Shown here: positions 14,891 to 23,563 of the stretch, piece by piece
Position numbering within the stretch: the first letter of the stretch is position 1
How the letters are laid out: each line of letters starts with the position of its first letter
NCBI GenBank assembly: GCA_035267185.1
Contig: DATFLY010000138.1
Span: 1-29,266 of the forward strand
DNA: 29,266 nucleotides
Reading direction: 5' to 3'
Source: JAUIBE01 sp035267185
Lineage (GTDB): Bacteria; Pseudomonadota; Gammaproteobacteria; Xanthomonadales; SZUA-36
Notes under the pieces: generated by a model
The model's database searches: none
Told to the model about the DNA's origin: nothing
Seen by the model: the letters and a program-made list of their open reading frames with translations, nothing else
Translations under genes and position numbers: made by a program

Positions 14891-15835
14891 CTAGGCAGCC
14901 AGATAGCCCATATAGCCGACGAATCCGGCCAGCAGTACCACGCCCTCCCAGCGTGCCATGAGTGCCCCAACATGCATCAGTCGGATGAAGTAGAGCGAAA
15001 AGACCACCGTGACTGCCAGGTCGATTTTGCTCACCGCTCCGATTTCCAGGGGCATGAGGCAAGCAGTCAGGCCCAGAACAAACAGGAGATTGAAGGTGTT
15101 GGAACCGACCACGTTACCAATCGACATGTCTCCATGATTGCGATACGCAGCCACTGCCGAAGTTGCCAGTTCAGGGAGACTGGTACCAATGGCAACCACG
15201 GTCAGGCCAATGACGGCAGGTGAAGCGCCGAGCGCTTCCGCCAGGCTGACTGCTCCTTTGACGGCCAAAAAACCACCGCCCGACAATACCAGCAGGCTGA
15301 CAACGATCAGCAACAGGCTTTTCCACAACGGCGCCTCCGACACGGTTAGAGATTCTGCAAACTGTTCCCGTGATGTCTCACGTGCCTTGCGGGCGCGTTG
15401 AAGGTTATAGGCGATGTACCATACGATCCCGGCAAACATGACCATCCCCTCAATCCGGGACAAGTGTCCGTCCAGCAAACTGACGACACCCAAAGCAGTT
15501 GCGGCCACCATGATGTAGACATCATTACGAACCATCCGTACGTCGAGTTTTACCGGCCGGATCAGAACAGACAAACCCATGATAAGCCCAATGTTCGCGA
15601 TGTTTGAACCCACGATGTTCCCGACAGCAAGACCGCCCTCACCGATGCTGGCAGCGCGCAGATTGACAATTAATTCTGGTGAACTGGTACCAAACGCGAC
15701 GATTGTCAAACCCGCTGCCAGTGGTGACAAACCCACGCGAATACCCGTGGCGACCGATCCTCTCACCAGCGCCTCGCCACCGCCAATTAGCAGAACCAGA
15801 CCCGAAACCAGCAGAGCAATCGAGATGAAGTCCAT
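14891..15835 (-). CDS. Na+/Ca2+ exchanger family (CaCA) protein, YrbG-like
   Basis: A 314-residue inner-membrane antiporter with about ten helices in two inverted halves. The alpha-repeats are clear: GTSSPE (49-54) with GSNIAN (76-81), and GTSLPE (217-222) with GSNTFN (244-249). The two glutamates E54 and E222 are the expected ion ligands. A hydrophilic loop (145-168) links the halves. It exports Ca2+ (or a related cation) against Na+ or H+. It starts 2 bp after the CNNM gene and is the last gene of the five-gene cation block. Confidence 0.94.
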   Translation of the reverse strand: MDFISIALLVSGLVLLIGGGEALVRGSVATGIRVGLSPLAAGLTIVAFGTSSPELIVNLRAASIGEGGLAVGNIVGSNIANIGLIMGLSVLIRPVKLDVRMVRNDVYIMVAATALGVVSLLDGHLSRIEGMVMFAGIVWYIAYNLQRARKARETSREQFAESLTVSEAPLWKSLLLIVVSLLVLSGGGFLAVKGAVSLAEALGASPAVIGLTVVAIGTSLPELATSAVAAYRNHGDMSIGNVVGSNTFNLLFVLGLTACLMPLEIGAVSKIDLAVTVVFSLYFIRLMHVGALMARWEGVVLLAGFVGYMGYLAA

Positions 15836-15837
15836 CC

Positions 15838-16854
15838 CTAGATCCCTTCCAAAAGTCGTCCCAATATGTCAGTTCCGGTGATAATCCTTCGATTGCCTCC
15901 CCACACCAGTACCACATCGTTTTTAGCCAGCCCCCTGCTTCCATCCTTGTCCCTGCCCTGGGCCAGGCGTTGAATCACCCAACCCAATGATCGGGTTTCA
16001 TTGAGGACAACCACGGGACGGTGACAGTATTCGTAAGGATTGAAATCAGGTTCCCCAAGCAGAGCTGCGCGCAAAAAGCCATCGGCATCCAGTAACAGAC
16101 ACGGTTCATCCGCTTCATCGGTCAGAACCACCCATTTCTTTCCCGAGGCATTGATTTTCTGCAGAAATGGGTCGTCGCGTGTGTGACTGAACTCGGGAAA
16201 GCGTGGCAGATCGACATCGACGGGCAACTGCAAAATACTTCCATCCGCCAGCGGTTCGCCTTCATCCCAGGTTGTAATGTCGTCGATGGCCAGGAAATTG
16301 GCGGCACCGGTCCCTTCGACAGCATCGAGTTCGCTGTCCTCCGAATCGATGTGCTGCAGCAACATCTCATGAACCACGTGCTCACGCATGAACTGTGGCG
16401 CTTCCTTACCCAACCACAGGTCCAGGAGTTTGGCCGCAGGTTTGGCAACCGGCCACAACAGGAATTGATACATCCGCAGCACGGGCGACAGCAATGAAGC
16501 CATTTTTGTGGCATTTCGGGAGAAATAGGCTTGCGGCAGGATTTCACCGAACAGCGTAATTGCAAAAGTGGAAAACAAAAACGCCAGTAATCCAGTGAGC
16601 AAGGAATCAGTGAGCAACGTCAGTAAGACATTGATTCCCACGTTCCCCCATAAAATCGTGGTCAGGAGGAAATTGGAGTCTTTGCGCATCTCAAGGATTC
16701 GCCGCGCCCTGCGGTCGCTCTTGGCCTCGACCTCCAGCCGCAATCGACTAAGACCGAAAAAGGCAAGGTTCAAACCTGAAAACATGGCCGATTGGGTCAG
16801 GCAAAAAACGATCCCAACCCAGGTCAGGGTCTCAACATTTACTTCACTCATCAC
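15838..16854 (-). CDS. CNNM/DUF21-domain membrane protein (CorC/HlyC-like)
   Basis: A 338-residue protein. The N-terminal half is a DUF21/CNNM transmembrane domain: SGLNLAFFGLSRLRLEVEA, NFLLTTILWGNVGINVLLT, FAITLFGEILPQAYFSR. The C-terminal half has a degenerate CBS pair (about 185-335). DUF21 proteins handle Mg2+/Co2+ efflux or its control. The CorC_HlyC domain often found at the C-terminus of such proteins is absent. The start may be the first or second of two adjacent ATG codons (16854 or 16851). It lies 18 bp after mgtE and 2 bp before the exchanger, so divalent cation transport is its likely role. Confidence 0.88.
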   Translation of the reverse strand: MMSEVNVETLTWVGIVFCLTQSAMFSGLNLAFFGLSRLRLEVEAKSDRRARRILEMRKDSNFLLTTILWGNVGINVLLTLLTDSLLTGLLAFLFSTFAITLFGEILPQAYFSRNATKMASLLSPVLRMYQFLLWPVAKPAAKLLDLWLGKEAPQFMREHVVHEMLLQHIDSEDSELDAVEGTGAANFLAIDDITTWDEGEPLADGSILQLPVDVDLPRFPEFSHTRDDPFLQKINASGKKWVVLTDEADEPCLLLDADGFLRAALLGEPDFNPYEYCHRPVVVLNETRSLGWVIQRLAQGRDKDGSRGLAKNDVVLVWGGNRRIITGTDILGRLLEGI

Positions 16855-16872
16855 AAATGCATTTCCTTTTCC

Positions 16873-18165
16873 CTAGAGCATAAAAGACAGAAGGGTTGCA
16901 GTACCCAGGAAGGCAAAGAAACCCACGACGTCGGTCACTGTTGTCAGGATTATGGAGGCAGCCGTGGCAGGGTCCTGCCCCAGCCGGGTCAGGACAATGG
17001 GTACCAGCGCTCCGGAGATGCCTGCCGCCACCATTGAAAGGACCATGGCCACCGCAATCACCAGTGCCAGCCCAAAGGACCGGCTCCAGGCAAATACTCC
17101 CAGGCCGCAGGTTACCGCCAGGGCAAGGCCGTCGATCAGACCCACCTGTACTTCCTTGTTAAGCACCTTGTTCCATTCGCGGGTGCCGATTTCCCGTAAT
17201 GCCAGACCACGCATCGTGACAGCCAGTGCCTGTGAGCCTGCATTTCCGGATTGTCCGGCCACCACCGGCAGCAATACAGCGAGGGCTGTGAACTGTGCAA
17301 TCAGGTTTTCAAACAACCCCACCACGGCAGCAGCGAGGAAAGCCGTCAACAAATTGATGTGCAGCCAGGGCAAACGTCGCTTGATTGCAAACATCGGCGG
17401 CGAAAGTGCCCGCTCGTCTGCGCTGGCGCCCACCATTTTCTGAAGATCGGCGGTCGCCAGGGATTCGACCGCTTCGAACAGGCGGTGGTAGCGCACAATT
17501 CCCATCAGTCGTCCCTGGACATCCACGACCGGCACCGAGTCCACACGGTAGCGATCAAGCTGTTCGACAATTTCCTCGCGCCCCGCTGTGGGAAGCACGC
17601 TACCTTCAAGCCCTGCCAGCAGATCCTGCAATGGCTGTTTCGAATCGGCCAGCGCAAGCGTTTGCATGTCCACTTTTCCGACCAGGACATTTTCATCGTT
17701 TACCACGTAAAAAGAACGCGCTCGGCTGACTCCGGACTGCCGGATAATCCCCAGCACCTGGGAAACGTTCATATCAGCCCGTATCGTCTCGAAAGGACGA
17801 TCCATCAATCTGCCTGCGGTGTTTTCCTCGAATTTAGCCAGGCGCTCCAGGTCGGCACGGATGCCCGCGGGAAGCGAGTCAAGCAATGTCAGGCGGGCCT
17901 GCTCGTCCATCTGTTTCAGGAGCACCAGTGCCAGTCGTGGAGAGGCGGCTTCGAGCACTGCCACGCGCTGCTGGTCTTCCAGCGATTTGAATACAGGCTC
18001 GAGACGACTGGTGGTCAGAACCTCAAGCGACTGCGCCAAAGATTTACCATCAAGGCCCTGCAAAGCATCAGGAAGTTCATTGTTCGGCATTTTCTCAATG
18101 GTCTTCGCCGCTGCCACGGGTTGTTCCCGAAGGTATGTTTCCTTGATCGCAGCATTCAGGTTCAT
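16873..18165 (-). CDS. mgtE: MgtE-family magnesium transporter
   Basis: A 430-residue Mg2+ channel/transporter. Residues 1-130 are the cytosolic MgtE-N superhelix, 131-255 the CBS pair (the Mg2+ sensor) and about 275-430 the five-helix pore. The pore carries VAGQSGNAGSQALAVTMRG and, in the last helix region, the conserved D412 (TTVTDVVGFF) equivalent to the pore aspartate of Thermus MgtE. When cytosolic Mg2+ is high, the CBS domains close the pore; this is known for the family. Its ATG overlaps the stop of the stand-alone MgtE-N/CBS gene (ATGA). Confidence 0.94.
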   Translation of the reverse strand: MNLNAAIKETYLREQPVAAAKTIEKMPNNELPDALQGLDGKSLAQSLEVLTTSRLEPVFKSLEDQQRVAVLEAASPRLALVLLKQMDEQARLTLLDSLPAGIRADLERLAKFEENTAGRLMDRPFETIRADMNVSQVLGIIRQSGVSRARSFYVVNDENVLVGKVDMQTLALADSKQPLQDLLAGLEGSVLPTAGREEIVEQLDRYRVDSVPVVDVQGRLMGIVRYHRLFEAVESLATADLQKMVGASADERALSPPMFAIKRRLPWLHINLLTAFLAAAVVGLFENLIAQFTALAVLLPVVAGQSGNAGSQALAVTMRGLALREIGTREWNKVLNKEVQVGLIDGLALAVTCGLGVFAWSRSFGLALVIAVAMVLSMVAAGISGALVPIVLTRLGQDPATAASIILTTVTDVVGFFAFLGTATLLSFML

Positions 18166-18986
18166 TTTGGCCTCCTGGTATCCAGCAACTGACCCAGGAA
18201 GGCACTCATCACGCTCAGGTATTGCTCACCCAGCATGGAAACACTGGATTGAACGGTTGATCTGTCAGCCTCTTTCTGATCGAGGCATTCCATGATCTGA
18301 TGGCGCGAAACAACGCCCAGGACCCTTTGATCATGGTCAACCACAGGCAACCAGTGATGGTGGCGCCATTGTTCCGCATGCACTGCATTGGTCAAAGGAG
18401 ACTCGGGCCGCATCGGTTCGACCCGCTCAGCAAAGTCCTTTGCTACCGCCTTGCCTGCACTTCGCAAAGTGATCTGCCACAACCCGAGAAGCCCGAGGTA
18501 TTTACCTTGTTGTTCAATCACAATTGCCGGCGGCCTGGCTCGTGACTTTTGTGACTGCAGCTCGCCAAGCATTTCGGTCAAAGGAAGATCATGAGGAAAA
18601 CGCACCAGGGAATCTGACACCACGGCACCGACACAGTGAGCTGGATAATTCAGAAACTGGCGCAAGCGCCGACGCATCTTGCGGTTTTCGATGCTACCGA
18701 CCAACGTCATGCATTGTTCGCGCGGCATTGAGCCAAGTATGACCACTGCATCATCAAAAGAGGCTGCCTCCAGCCAGTCATTCGGCTTGACCAGGCCCGT
18801 GGCAACAATTGTTTTGATGCGATTTGCCGACAGTCGCGCAGCCACCGCAGCTGCAACATCGCTCGGCATACTGTCGAGCAGGCCGGCTACCTGCGCAACG
18901 TCAAATCGAGCAATGGTCCTGGCGAAAGCATTCGGAAAATCACGCGCAAACTGCAGGCTGAAAGAATCGAGTTTATTCATCTTCAT
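18162..18986 (-). CDS. Soluble MgtE-N/CBS protein without a membrane domain
   Basis: A 274-residue protein with the layout of the cytosolic half of MgtE: an Ala-rich helical N-domain (ARFDVAQVAGLLDSMPSDVAAAVAARL, then DDAVVILGSMPREQCMTLVGSI), then two CBS motifs (about 120-250; PAIVIEQQGKYLGLLGLWQI and HHHWLPVVDHDQRVLGVVSRHQIM). There is no transmembrane segment and the frame stops cleanly, so it is not simply a broken mgtE. It overlaps the channel gene before it by 14 bp and mgtE after it by 4 bp. I infer a regulatory subunit or soluble cation/nucleotide sensor for the adjacent MgtE or the MscS-like channel. A second ATG, at 18980, is an alternative start. Confidence 0.85.
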   Translation of the reverse strand: MKMNKLDSFSLQFARDFPNAFARTIARFDVAQVAGLLDSMPSDVAAAVAARLSANRIKTIVATGLVKPNDWLEAASFDDAVVILGSMPREQCMTLVGSIENRKMRRRLRQFLNYPAHCVGAVVSDSLVRFPHDLPLTEMLGELQSQKSRARPPAIVIEQQGKYLGLLGLWQITLRSAGKAVAKDFAERVEPMRPESPLTNAVHAEQWRHHHWLPVVDHDQRVLGVVSRHQIMECLDQKEADRSTVQSSVSMLGEQYLSVMSAFLGQLLDTRRPK

Positions 18987-19752
18987 TCACCCGGCGAACC
19001 CGGAGAACAGGCTCGCTCGCAAAAAGCGCCGCCGGGATTGAAACAATGCCCTGTTGGCAGTCCAGCTCAACGCCAGTGCGATGAATACTGACGATTGTTC
19101 CCTGGTAGTCACCAATCGAGATTTTTTCGCCGATCGTGTATCGCTGCAGTTCAGGCTGGGCGATCAGGTTAGAAACAAACTGTCGCGCGCCCAGCGCAAA
19201 TGCCAGGCCCAAGCCACCCAGGACCACCAGGATCAGCACCAGCGACAGCTGGGTAATGAAGGTGATATCGATGTGCATTTGCTGCAAGCCCATAACAATC
19301 GCTATCAGCAAAATGGCACCGTGAAGCAAACGCAGGCTGAGTGCATCGGTGTCAACGGATTCACTCATCTGCGCAATCACATTGCGCAGCAACAGACCCA
19401 ACAAATGCCCACTGGCAATAATGGCAATACCAATGACCAGCCTGGGAATGAACCCGAAAACAGTGTCGACCGCGCCGGACATTCGGTCCGTACCAACAAG
19501 GCTCAATGCCCCTGCGACGGAAGCAAGCACCACAATCCAGAACACCAGGGCCTTGCAAAACCGAACAAACTCGGGCGTGACAACGCCGCTATCGGAAGTG
19601 GTGTAGCGGGCAGTTCGCTGGTCAACCAAATCCAGCAGGTAACCAGCAGCACTGCTCAACAAGCGGGCCAGTACCACGCCCAGGATCAGAACGATGAGAG
19701 CTGCTATCTCCGGATGGGTCGACAGGCCCTGGAATAATTCAGTTGGATTCAT
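18973..19752 (-). CDS. Small MscS-like mechanosensitive channel
   Basis: A 259-residue membrane protein with about five hydrophobic helices (17-40, 67-88, 100-122, 143-157, 165-188). They lead into the MscS pore-lining/beta-domain signature ALGARQFVSNLIAQPELQRYTIGEKISIGDYQGTIVSI (186-223). The protein ends at about the end of the beta domain (GIVSIPAALF), so the large C-terminal alpha/beta vestibule of E. coli MscS is missing. The helix pattern fits the conserved-TM-helix MscS subgroup. A good ribosome site, GAGGAAAG, precedes the ATG. It is the first gene of the cation block and could release ions on osmotic stress or be gated by the partner CBS protein. Confidence 0.85.
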   Translation of the reverse strand: MNPTELFQGLSTHPEIAALIVLILGVVLARLLSSAAGYLLDLVDQRTARYTTSDSGVVTPEFVRFCKALVFWIVVLASVAGALSLVGTDRMSGAVDTVFGFIPRLVIGIAIIASGHLLGLLLRNVIAQMSESVDTDALSLRLLHGAILLIAIVMGLQQMHIDITFITQLSLVLILVVLGGLGLAFALGARQFVSNLIAQPELQRYTIGEKISIGDYQGTIVSIHRTGVELDCQQGIVSIPAALFASEPVLRVRRVNEDE

Positions 19753-19954
19753 GGTCTTTCCTCGAACAAGAGCCCGAAAAAGGAAAGGAAATGTTCCTTA
19801 TCGAGGATCAGGAATAGCAGTATCGCACAGCCCACTCCCAGTGCCGGATTTTTGGCACAGCAAGAGCAGGTTCAGGTCTTTGACAGACGGTGAATGCAGC
19901 TACACATGCACTGGATTGGTGAGGGCTCGAACTGCGCCCGTAATGACGAGCACA
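19753..19954. other. Intergenic region upstream of the cation block
   Basis: This 202-bp gap lies after the trmJ stop and before the MscS-like gene, both on the minus strand, so it should contain the trmJ 3' end and the promoter of the cation block. I see a short stem GTGCC/GGCAC (near 19838-19855) with a T-rich loop, and the ribosome site just upstream of 19752, but no convincing -35/-10 pair. Confidence 0.35.
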
Positions 19955-20770
19955 TCACTCCGGCGGCTTTTGTGTCGCGTCCTGAGCGGCGCGAAGGATG
20001 CCGCGAAGGATGTTCATTTCGTTCTGGTCGGGACGCGCCCTGTTGAAAAGGCGACGCAAACGCATCATCAGTTTTTTGGGCTGGTCGGGATTGAGAAACT
20101 TCAGGTCAAGAAGGGTTTGTTCCAGGTGCTCGAAAAGCATATCCATCTGGGCACCATCAACCGGCTCCCAGTCTGCCGGGGGCAGCGCAACACCGACTTC
20201 ACCACCTGCTGCAATCATCGCGGAGATTCTGAGCTCGTAGGCCATGATCTGGACAGCCTGGGAGATATTCAGGGAACCATATTCGGGATTGGTTGGAATG
20301 TTGACCAGGAAATTGCAGCGCTGCATCTCTTCATTGGTCAGGCCATGACGCTCGCGTCCGAATAACAGGGCGATTTCATGTCCTTCAGACTCGGCAATGG
20401 CTTGCCTGGCGGCCGCATGGGCATCCAGCATCGGCATCGACAGGCTGCGCAGGCGCGCGCTGGTTCCCAACACCAGGCCACAACCCGACAGGGCTGGTTC
20501 AAGGGTGTCATGAACCTGCGCCTGCTGCAGAATGTCGTCTGCGCCAGATGCACGAGCGGTGGCTTCAGCACTGGGATAGATCTTTGGAGACACCAGGTGA
20601 AGCTGTTTCAGGCCCATGACTTTCATGGCACGGGCCGTGGCGCCAATGTTTCCCGGGTGGGTTGTATTGATCAGCACAATCCGAATCTGTGCCAATCGAT
20701 CTTCAAGCGCCAGCGTGTCGCATTGGTCCACCTTGCTGCTTCTGGTATCCTGTGCCGCCTTCTCGCCCAT
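19955..20770 (-). CDS. trmJ: TrmJ, tRNA (cytidine/uridine-32-2'-O-)methyltransferase
   Basis: A SPOUT-family RNA methyltransferase of 271 residues that puts a 2'-O-methyl on position 32 of tRNA using SAM. Family marks are RIVLINTTHPGNIGATARAMK in the N-terminal part, the knot motif LLFGRERHGLTNEEM and NIPTNPEYGSLNISQAVQI, and the C-terminal helical tail (PDQPKKLMMRLRRLFNRARPDQNEMNILRGILRA). ATG 20770 is taken as the start; the in-frame TTG at 20791 gives 7 more residues. It is divergent from suhB with 35 bp between starts, the same arrangement as in E. coli, so the two share a promoter region. Confidence 0.95.
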   Translation of the reverse strand: MGEKAAQDTRSSKVDQCDTLALEDRLAQIRIVLINTTHPGNIGATARAMKVMGLKQLHLVSPKIYPSAEATARASGADDILQQAQVHDTLEPALSGCGLVLGTSARLRSLSMPMLDAHAAARQAIAESEGHEIALLFGRERHGLTNEEMQRCNFLVNIPTNPEYGSLNISQAVQIMAYELRISAMIAAGGEVGVALPPADWEPVDGAQMDMLFEHLEQTLLDLKFLNPDQPKKLMMRLRRLFNRARPDQNEMNILRGILRAAQDATQKPPE

Positions 20771-20805
20771 TATTAAACCTGACTCAGTCAAACAAGTAGA
20801 AAAAT

Positions 20806-21603
20806 ATGTCGCAAGCCGTACTCAATGTTGCCGTTTCCGCTGCGCACGCCGCAGGCGAACAAATGCGCCGCCGTTTCGACCAGGTCAGCGGCATCCCGGT
20901 GACCCGTAAAGCGCGGCACGACTATGTAAGCGAAGTCGACCATGCCTGCGAGGCCGCAATTGTACGGGAAATTTCCCACTACTACCCTGAGCATGCGTTC
21001 CTTGCCGAGGAAGGTGGCGCCAGTGGCGACAGCGACACTGTATGGATCATCGACCCACTCGATGGCACCAGCAACTATCTGCATGGCGTTCCTCATTTTG
21101 CGGTTTCGATTGCCCAACAGATCAAGGGCAGGACCGAGATCGGCGTTGTGTTCGACCCCATGCGTGATGAGCTCTTTACCGCGGTTCGTGGACGCGGCGC
21201 GTTTATGAACCAGAAGAGAATTCGTGTATCCCCCCGTATAGAACTTGAAACTGCGGTCCTGGCCACAGCCTTTCCATTCCGCAGGCGCGACACGATGGCA
21301 CGTTTCGGCCGGGTTTTTCAGGGTGTGATGGAAAAGACCGAGGATTTTCGTCGAATGGGAACAGCCAGTCTCGATCTGGCTTATGTCGCCAGTGGCCGCC
21401 TCGACGGCTACTACGAGGTCGGGCTGGACGCCTGGGATGTAGCAGCAGGCGCGCTGTTGGTTAGAGAGGCTGGTGGTGTTGTGATGGATTTTGATGGAAA
21501 TGACAATGTCGAAGAAGCCAGAAGCATCATCGCTGCACCCTACAAACTCATGACACCCCTGCAGAAAATCATCGCCAACCGCTGGAAGCGGCCAAGCGCA
21601 TAA
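20806..21603 (+). CDS. suhB: SuhB, inositol-1-monophosphatase family protein
   Basis: A 265-residue Mg2+-dependent phosphatase of the inositol monophosphatase family. Metal-binding motifs are AEEGG (E68/E69), DPLDGTSNY (D83, D86) and WDVAAG (D211). In E. coli SuhB also joins the rRNA transcription antitermination complex, which is probably its main role. The length equals that of the family. The start ATG at 20806 has no strong ribosome site. It is divergent from trmJ and, as in pseudomonads, lies near secDF, though here a GntR-hydrolase pair sits between. Confidence 0.95.
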   Translation: MSQAVLNVAVSAAHAAGEQMRRRFDQVSGIPVTRKARHDYVSEVDHACEAAIVREISHYYPEHAFLAEEGGASGDSDTVWIIDPLDGTSNYLHGVPHFAVSIAQQIKGRTEIGVVFDPMRDELFTAVRGRGAFMNQKRIRVSPRIELETAVLATAFPFRRRDTMARFGRVFQGVMEKTEDFRRMGTASLDLAYVASGRLDGYYEVGLDAWDVAAGALLVREAGGVVMDFDGNDNVEEARSIIAAPYKLMTPLQKIIANRWKRPSA

Positions 21604-21644
21604 GCCCGATCAACCGAATCTAATTTTGGACCCTCGCTGCCTGC

Positions 21645-21818
21645 GGGTGGGTCCCGGATAATGCTACGCGCCGCGGTTCCACGGGCAGCGGCTTCATTCG
21701 GCCACTTCTTTGGCTTCACCAAAATCGTAACCTCACTTTCGCCTGCCCTCGGGCACTTCTTGGCCTTTGGCCAAACCGTACCCTCGATTCCACCTGCGCT
21801 CGCATTTCCGGGATGACC
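21645..21818. repeat. Degenerate REP-like and 51-bp tandem repeat region
   Basis: This lies in the 226-bp gap between the convergent suhB and serine hydrolase genes. GGGTGGGTCCCGG (21645-21657) and TTTCCGGGATGACC (near 21805-21818) match pieces of the hairpin units at 11056-11177. Between them a direct repeat with a 51-bp period starts at 21703 and at 21754; both copies share CACTTCTT, a CCAAA-CGTA stretch and CCTGC-CTCG. No gene is apparent. Confidence 0.5.
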
Positions 21819-21829
21819 AGATCGTCACT

Positions 21830-23563
21830 TTACGGTTTAACGGCCGGCAGGATATATTTCGGAATCAGCACTTCCTGTGCGCGGTACAGGGTTCGGTCGC
21901 TGTAGTTGCCGCCCCAGAAAGCGATCACCAGGTCTGCAGCCGGGATTCCCATAAAAATCTGCCCGCCGTTCCCCGCCGCGAAATAGGCTTTGACGGTTTC
22001 GCCGTGCCAGTCATATTCGTTCACCCACCATTGCCATGCGTAGGCGCGATCCCGCAAACGAACCGATTCACTGGTGGAGGTCCTGGCCCATTCTTCCGAT
22101 ATGATGCGCTGGCCGTTCCAGGTGCCGCCATTGAGTATTAACTGGGCCAGCTTCATGTAATCACGCGGCAACCAGTATGAACCACCACCAAGATAGAATT
22201 CACCTGTGGGTTGAAGGTCCAGCCAGTACTTTTCTATACCCAGGGGACCAGCCACCAGGTCCTGAACCAGTTCCGTCAGGGGTTGCCCGGTCGTGGCTGA
22301 AATAACCGCGCCAGTCAGGTTCGAAACGGCACTGCAATAGACCGGGTTAGTGCCCGGATCATCCACCATGGGCAAATCAAGCGTAAAACGATACCAGTCA
22401 GGCTGCGTTTCCTGCGACTGCATGGTGTCTTCGTTACCTGGTGCATCGCCATCGTTGTCATCACAATAAAACCCTGAAGACATGGTCAGCAAATGCTCCA
22501 GCGTCATGGCCTGCTTGCGCTCGTCCAGTCCTTCCAAATCCTCACCTAGCGCCTGATAAACCGGAGTGTCGAGCGACAGGTTCGCGCCCTGCTGGATAAC
22601 AGCACCAGCCAGAACAGAGGCAAGGCTTTTGCCGGCAGAGCGGGTGTCGTGCGGCATATCGCGGTGGAAGCCATGAAAATACTCCTCCAGGACCAACTTG
22701 CCACCACGCGCAATCAGTACACCATGCACATAAAGACCGTGGACATCCTGTAACTGAGCAGCAATTTCTTCGGAAATCATTCTTTCGATCGGTGCTTCAT
22801 CAATCCTCGCCTCATCCAGCGTGCCAACCGGCCAGCCATCATCGGTGGCAGTAGGCGGCTGGTATTGCCAGGAATCTGCTGTTACCGGTCGGGCAAAGTA
22901 CTCGCTTTCGCCTTCAGGGTCTTCACGGGTAAATTCGTATACCCCACCCCGCCAGGGCGGCATTTCCAGCGTGAAACGGTCGAATTCGGCGTTGTAGACC
23001 CCCGTGGTCAGCACTTCCTCGGTGTCAGAACCACGAAATTTACCGATGAAATTCAGATCACTTCCGACTTTCTCGATACGTTCGATCTGCATGAATACCC
23101 CAAGGTTGCGCTCCGGGTTTCGCATAAATGTTCGCAATACTCCATCCTGATCGCGCGTGATGGGGAGGAAAAATGTGAACTGGCCTGGCATGGGTGTCAT
23201 CGTGCCCGACCAGCGTCCGTCGGACAGTTTTGAAAACATGACCGGCGTGGCCATGGGCATTCCAAGTTGCATCGGGCCTGGTTGACGCCAATGAGCCTTG
23301 ATTACTTCGTCAACGCGTCGGCCATGAAAACTGCCAATATCTTCCGGAAACTCAACTGAGAAGCGCTCACCTTTCGAAACGATGGCCGCGCGGTGCCCGG
23401 CGAGCTCGGCCGCTCCTGATTCAAAATCAAGCAGTACAGGACCTTCCATGTAGCCATCGAAGCGCTTATGCGCTTTCCACAGGCCTTCCAGCGATGATGC
23501 TTCCTGAGCGCAGGCAGGAAGCCACAGCCCGACCAGTAGCAGGGTGACCAGAGTTCTATACAT
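21830..23563 (-). CDS. Exported serine hydrolase, beta-lactamase/class C esterase family
   Basis: A 577-residue secreted enzyme. A signal peptide ends near residue 17-19 (LPAC-AQ; a lipobox is possible, so it may be a lipoprotein). Residues 20-230 form a beta-rich N-terminal domain of unknown function. The beta-lactamase/penicillin-binding fold (about 250-577) has the catalytic S309-x2-K312 (RSAGKSLASVL), the second motif around Y409 to N415 (YCSAVSN) and GNGGQ as the third motif (in YFAAGNGGQIFMG). Relatives hydrolyse esters, amides or D-peptides; the substrate is not evident. It starts in an 8-bp overlap with the GntR gene, so that regulator probably controls it. Confidence 0.88.
   Translation of the reverse strand: MYRTLVTLLLVGLWLPACAQEASSLEGLWKAHKRFDGYMEGPVLLDFESGAAELAGHRAAIVSKGERFSVEFPEDIGSFHGRRVDEVIKAHWRQPGPMQLGMPMATPVMFSKLSDGRWSGTMTPMPGQFTFFLPITRDQDGVLRTFMRNPERNLGVFMQIERIEKVGSDLNFIGKFRGSDTEEVLTTGVYNAEFDRFTLEMPPWRGGVYEFTREDPEGESEYFARPVTADSWQYQPPTATDDGWPVGTLDEARIDEAPIERMISEEIAAQLQDVHGLYVHGVLIARGGKLVLEEYFHGFHRDMPHDTRSAGKSLASVLAGAVIQQGANLSLDTPVYQALGEDLEGLDERKQAMTLEHLLTMSSGFYCDDNDGDAPGNEDTMQSQETQPDWYRFTLDLPMVDDPGTNPVYCSAVSNLTGAVISATTGQPLTELVQDLVAGPLGIEKYWLDLQPTGEFYLGGGSYWLPRDYMKLAQLILNGGTWNGQRIISEEWARTSTSESVRLRDRAYAWQWWVNEYDWHGETVKAYFAAGNGGQIFMGIPAADLVIAFWGGNYSDRTLYRAQEVLIPKYILPAVKP

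Noticed and set aside
17251..18192. 313-codon plus-strand open frame
   Set aside because: It is antisense to mgtE, has no family signature and has the biased composition of a shadow frame.
18162..18986. Frameshifted fragment of mgtE
   Set aside because: A full mgtE follows, the frame has its own start and a clean stop, and the CBS pair is complete.
19054..19737. 227-codon plus-strand open frame
   Set aside because: It is Gln/Asn/His-rich and antisense to the MscS-like gene; a shadow.
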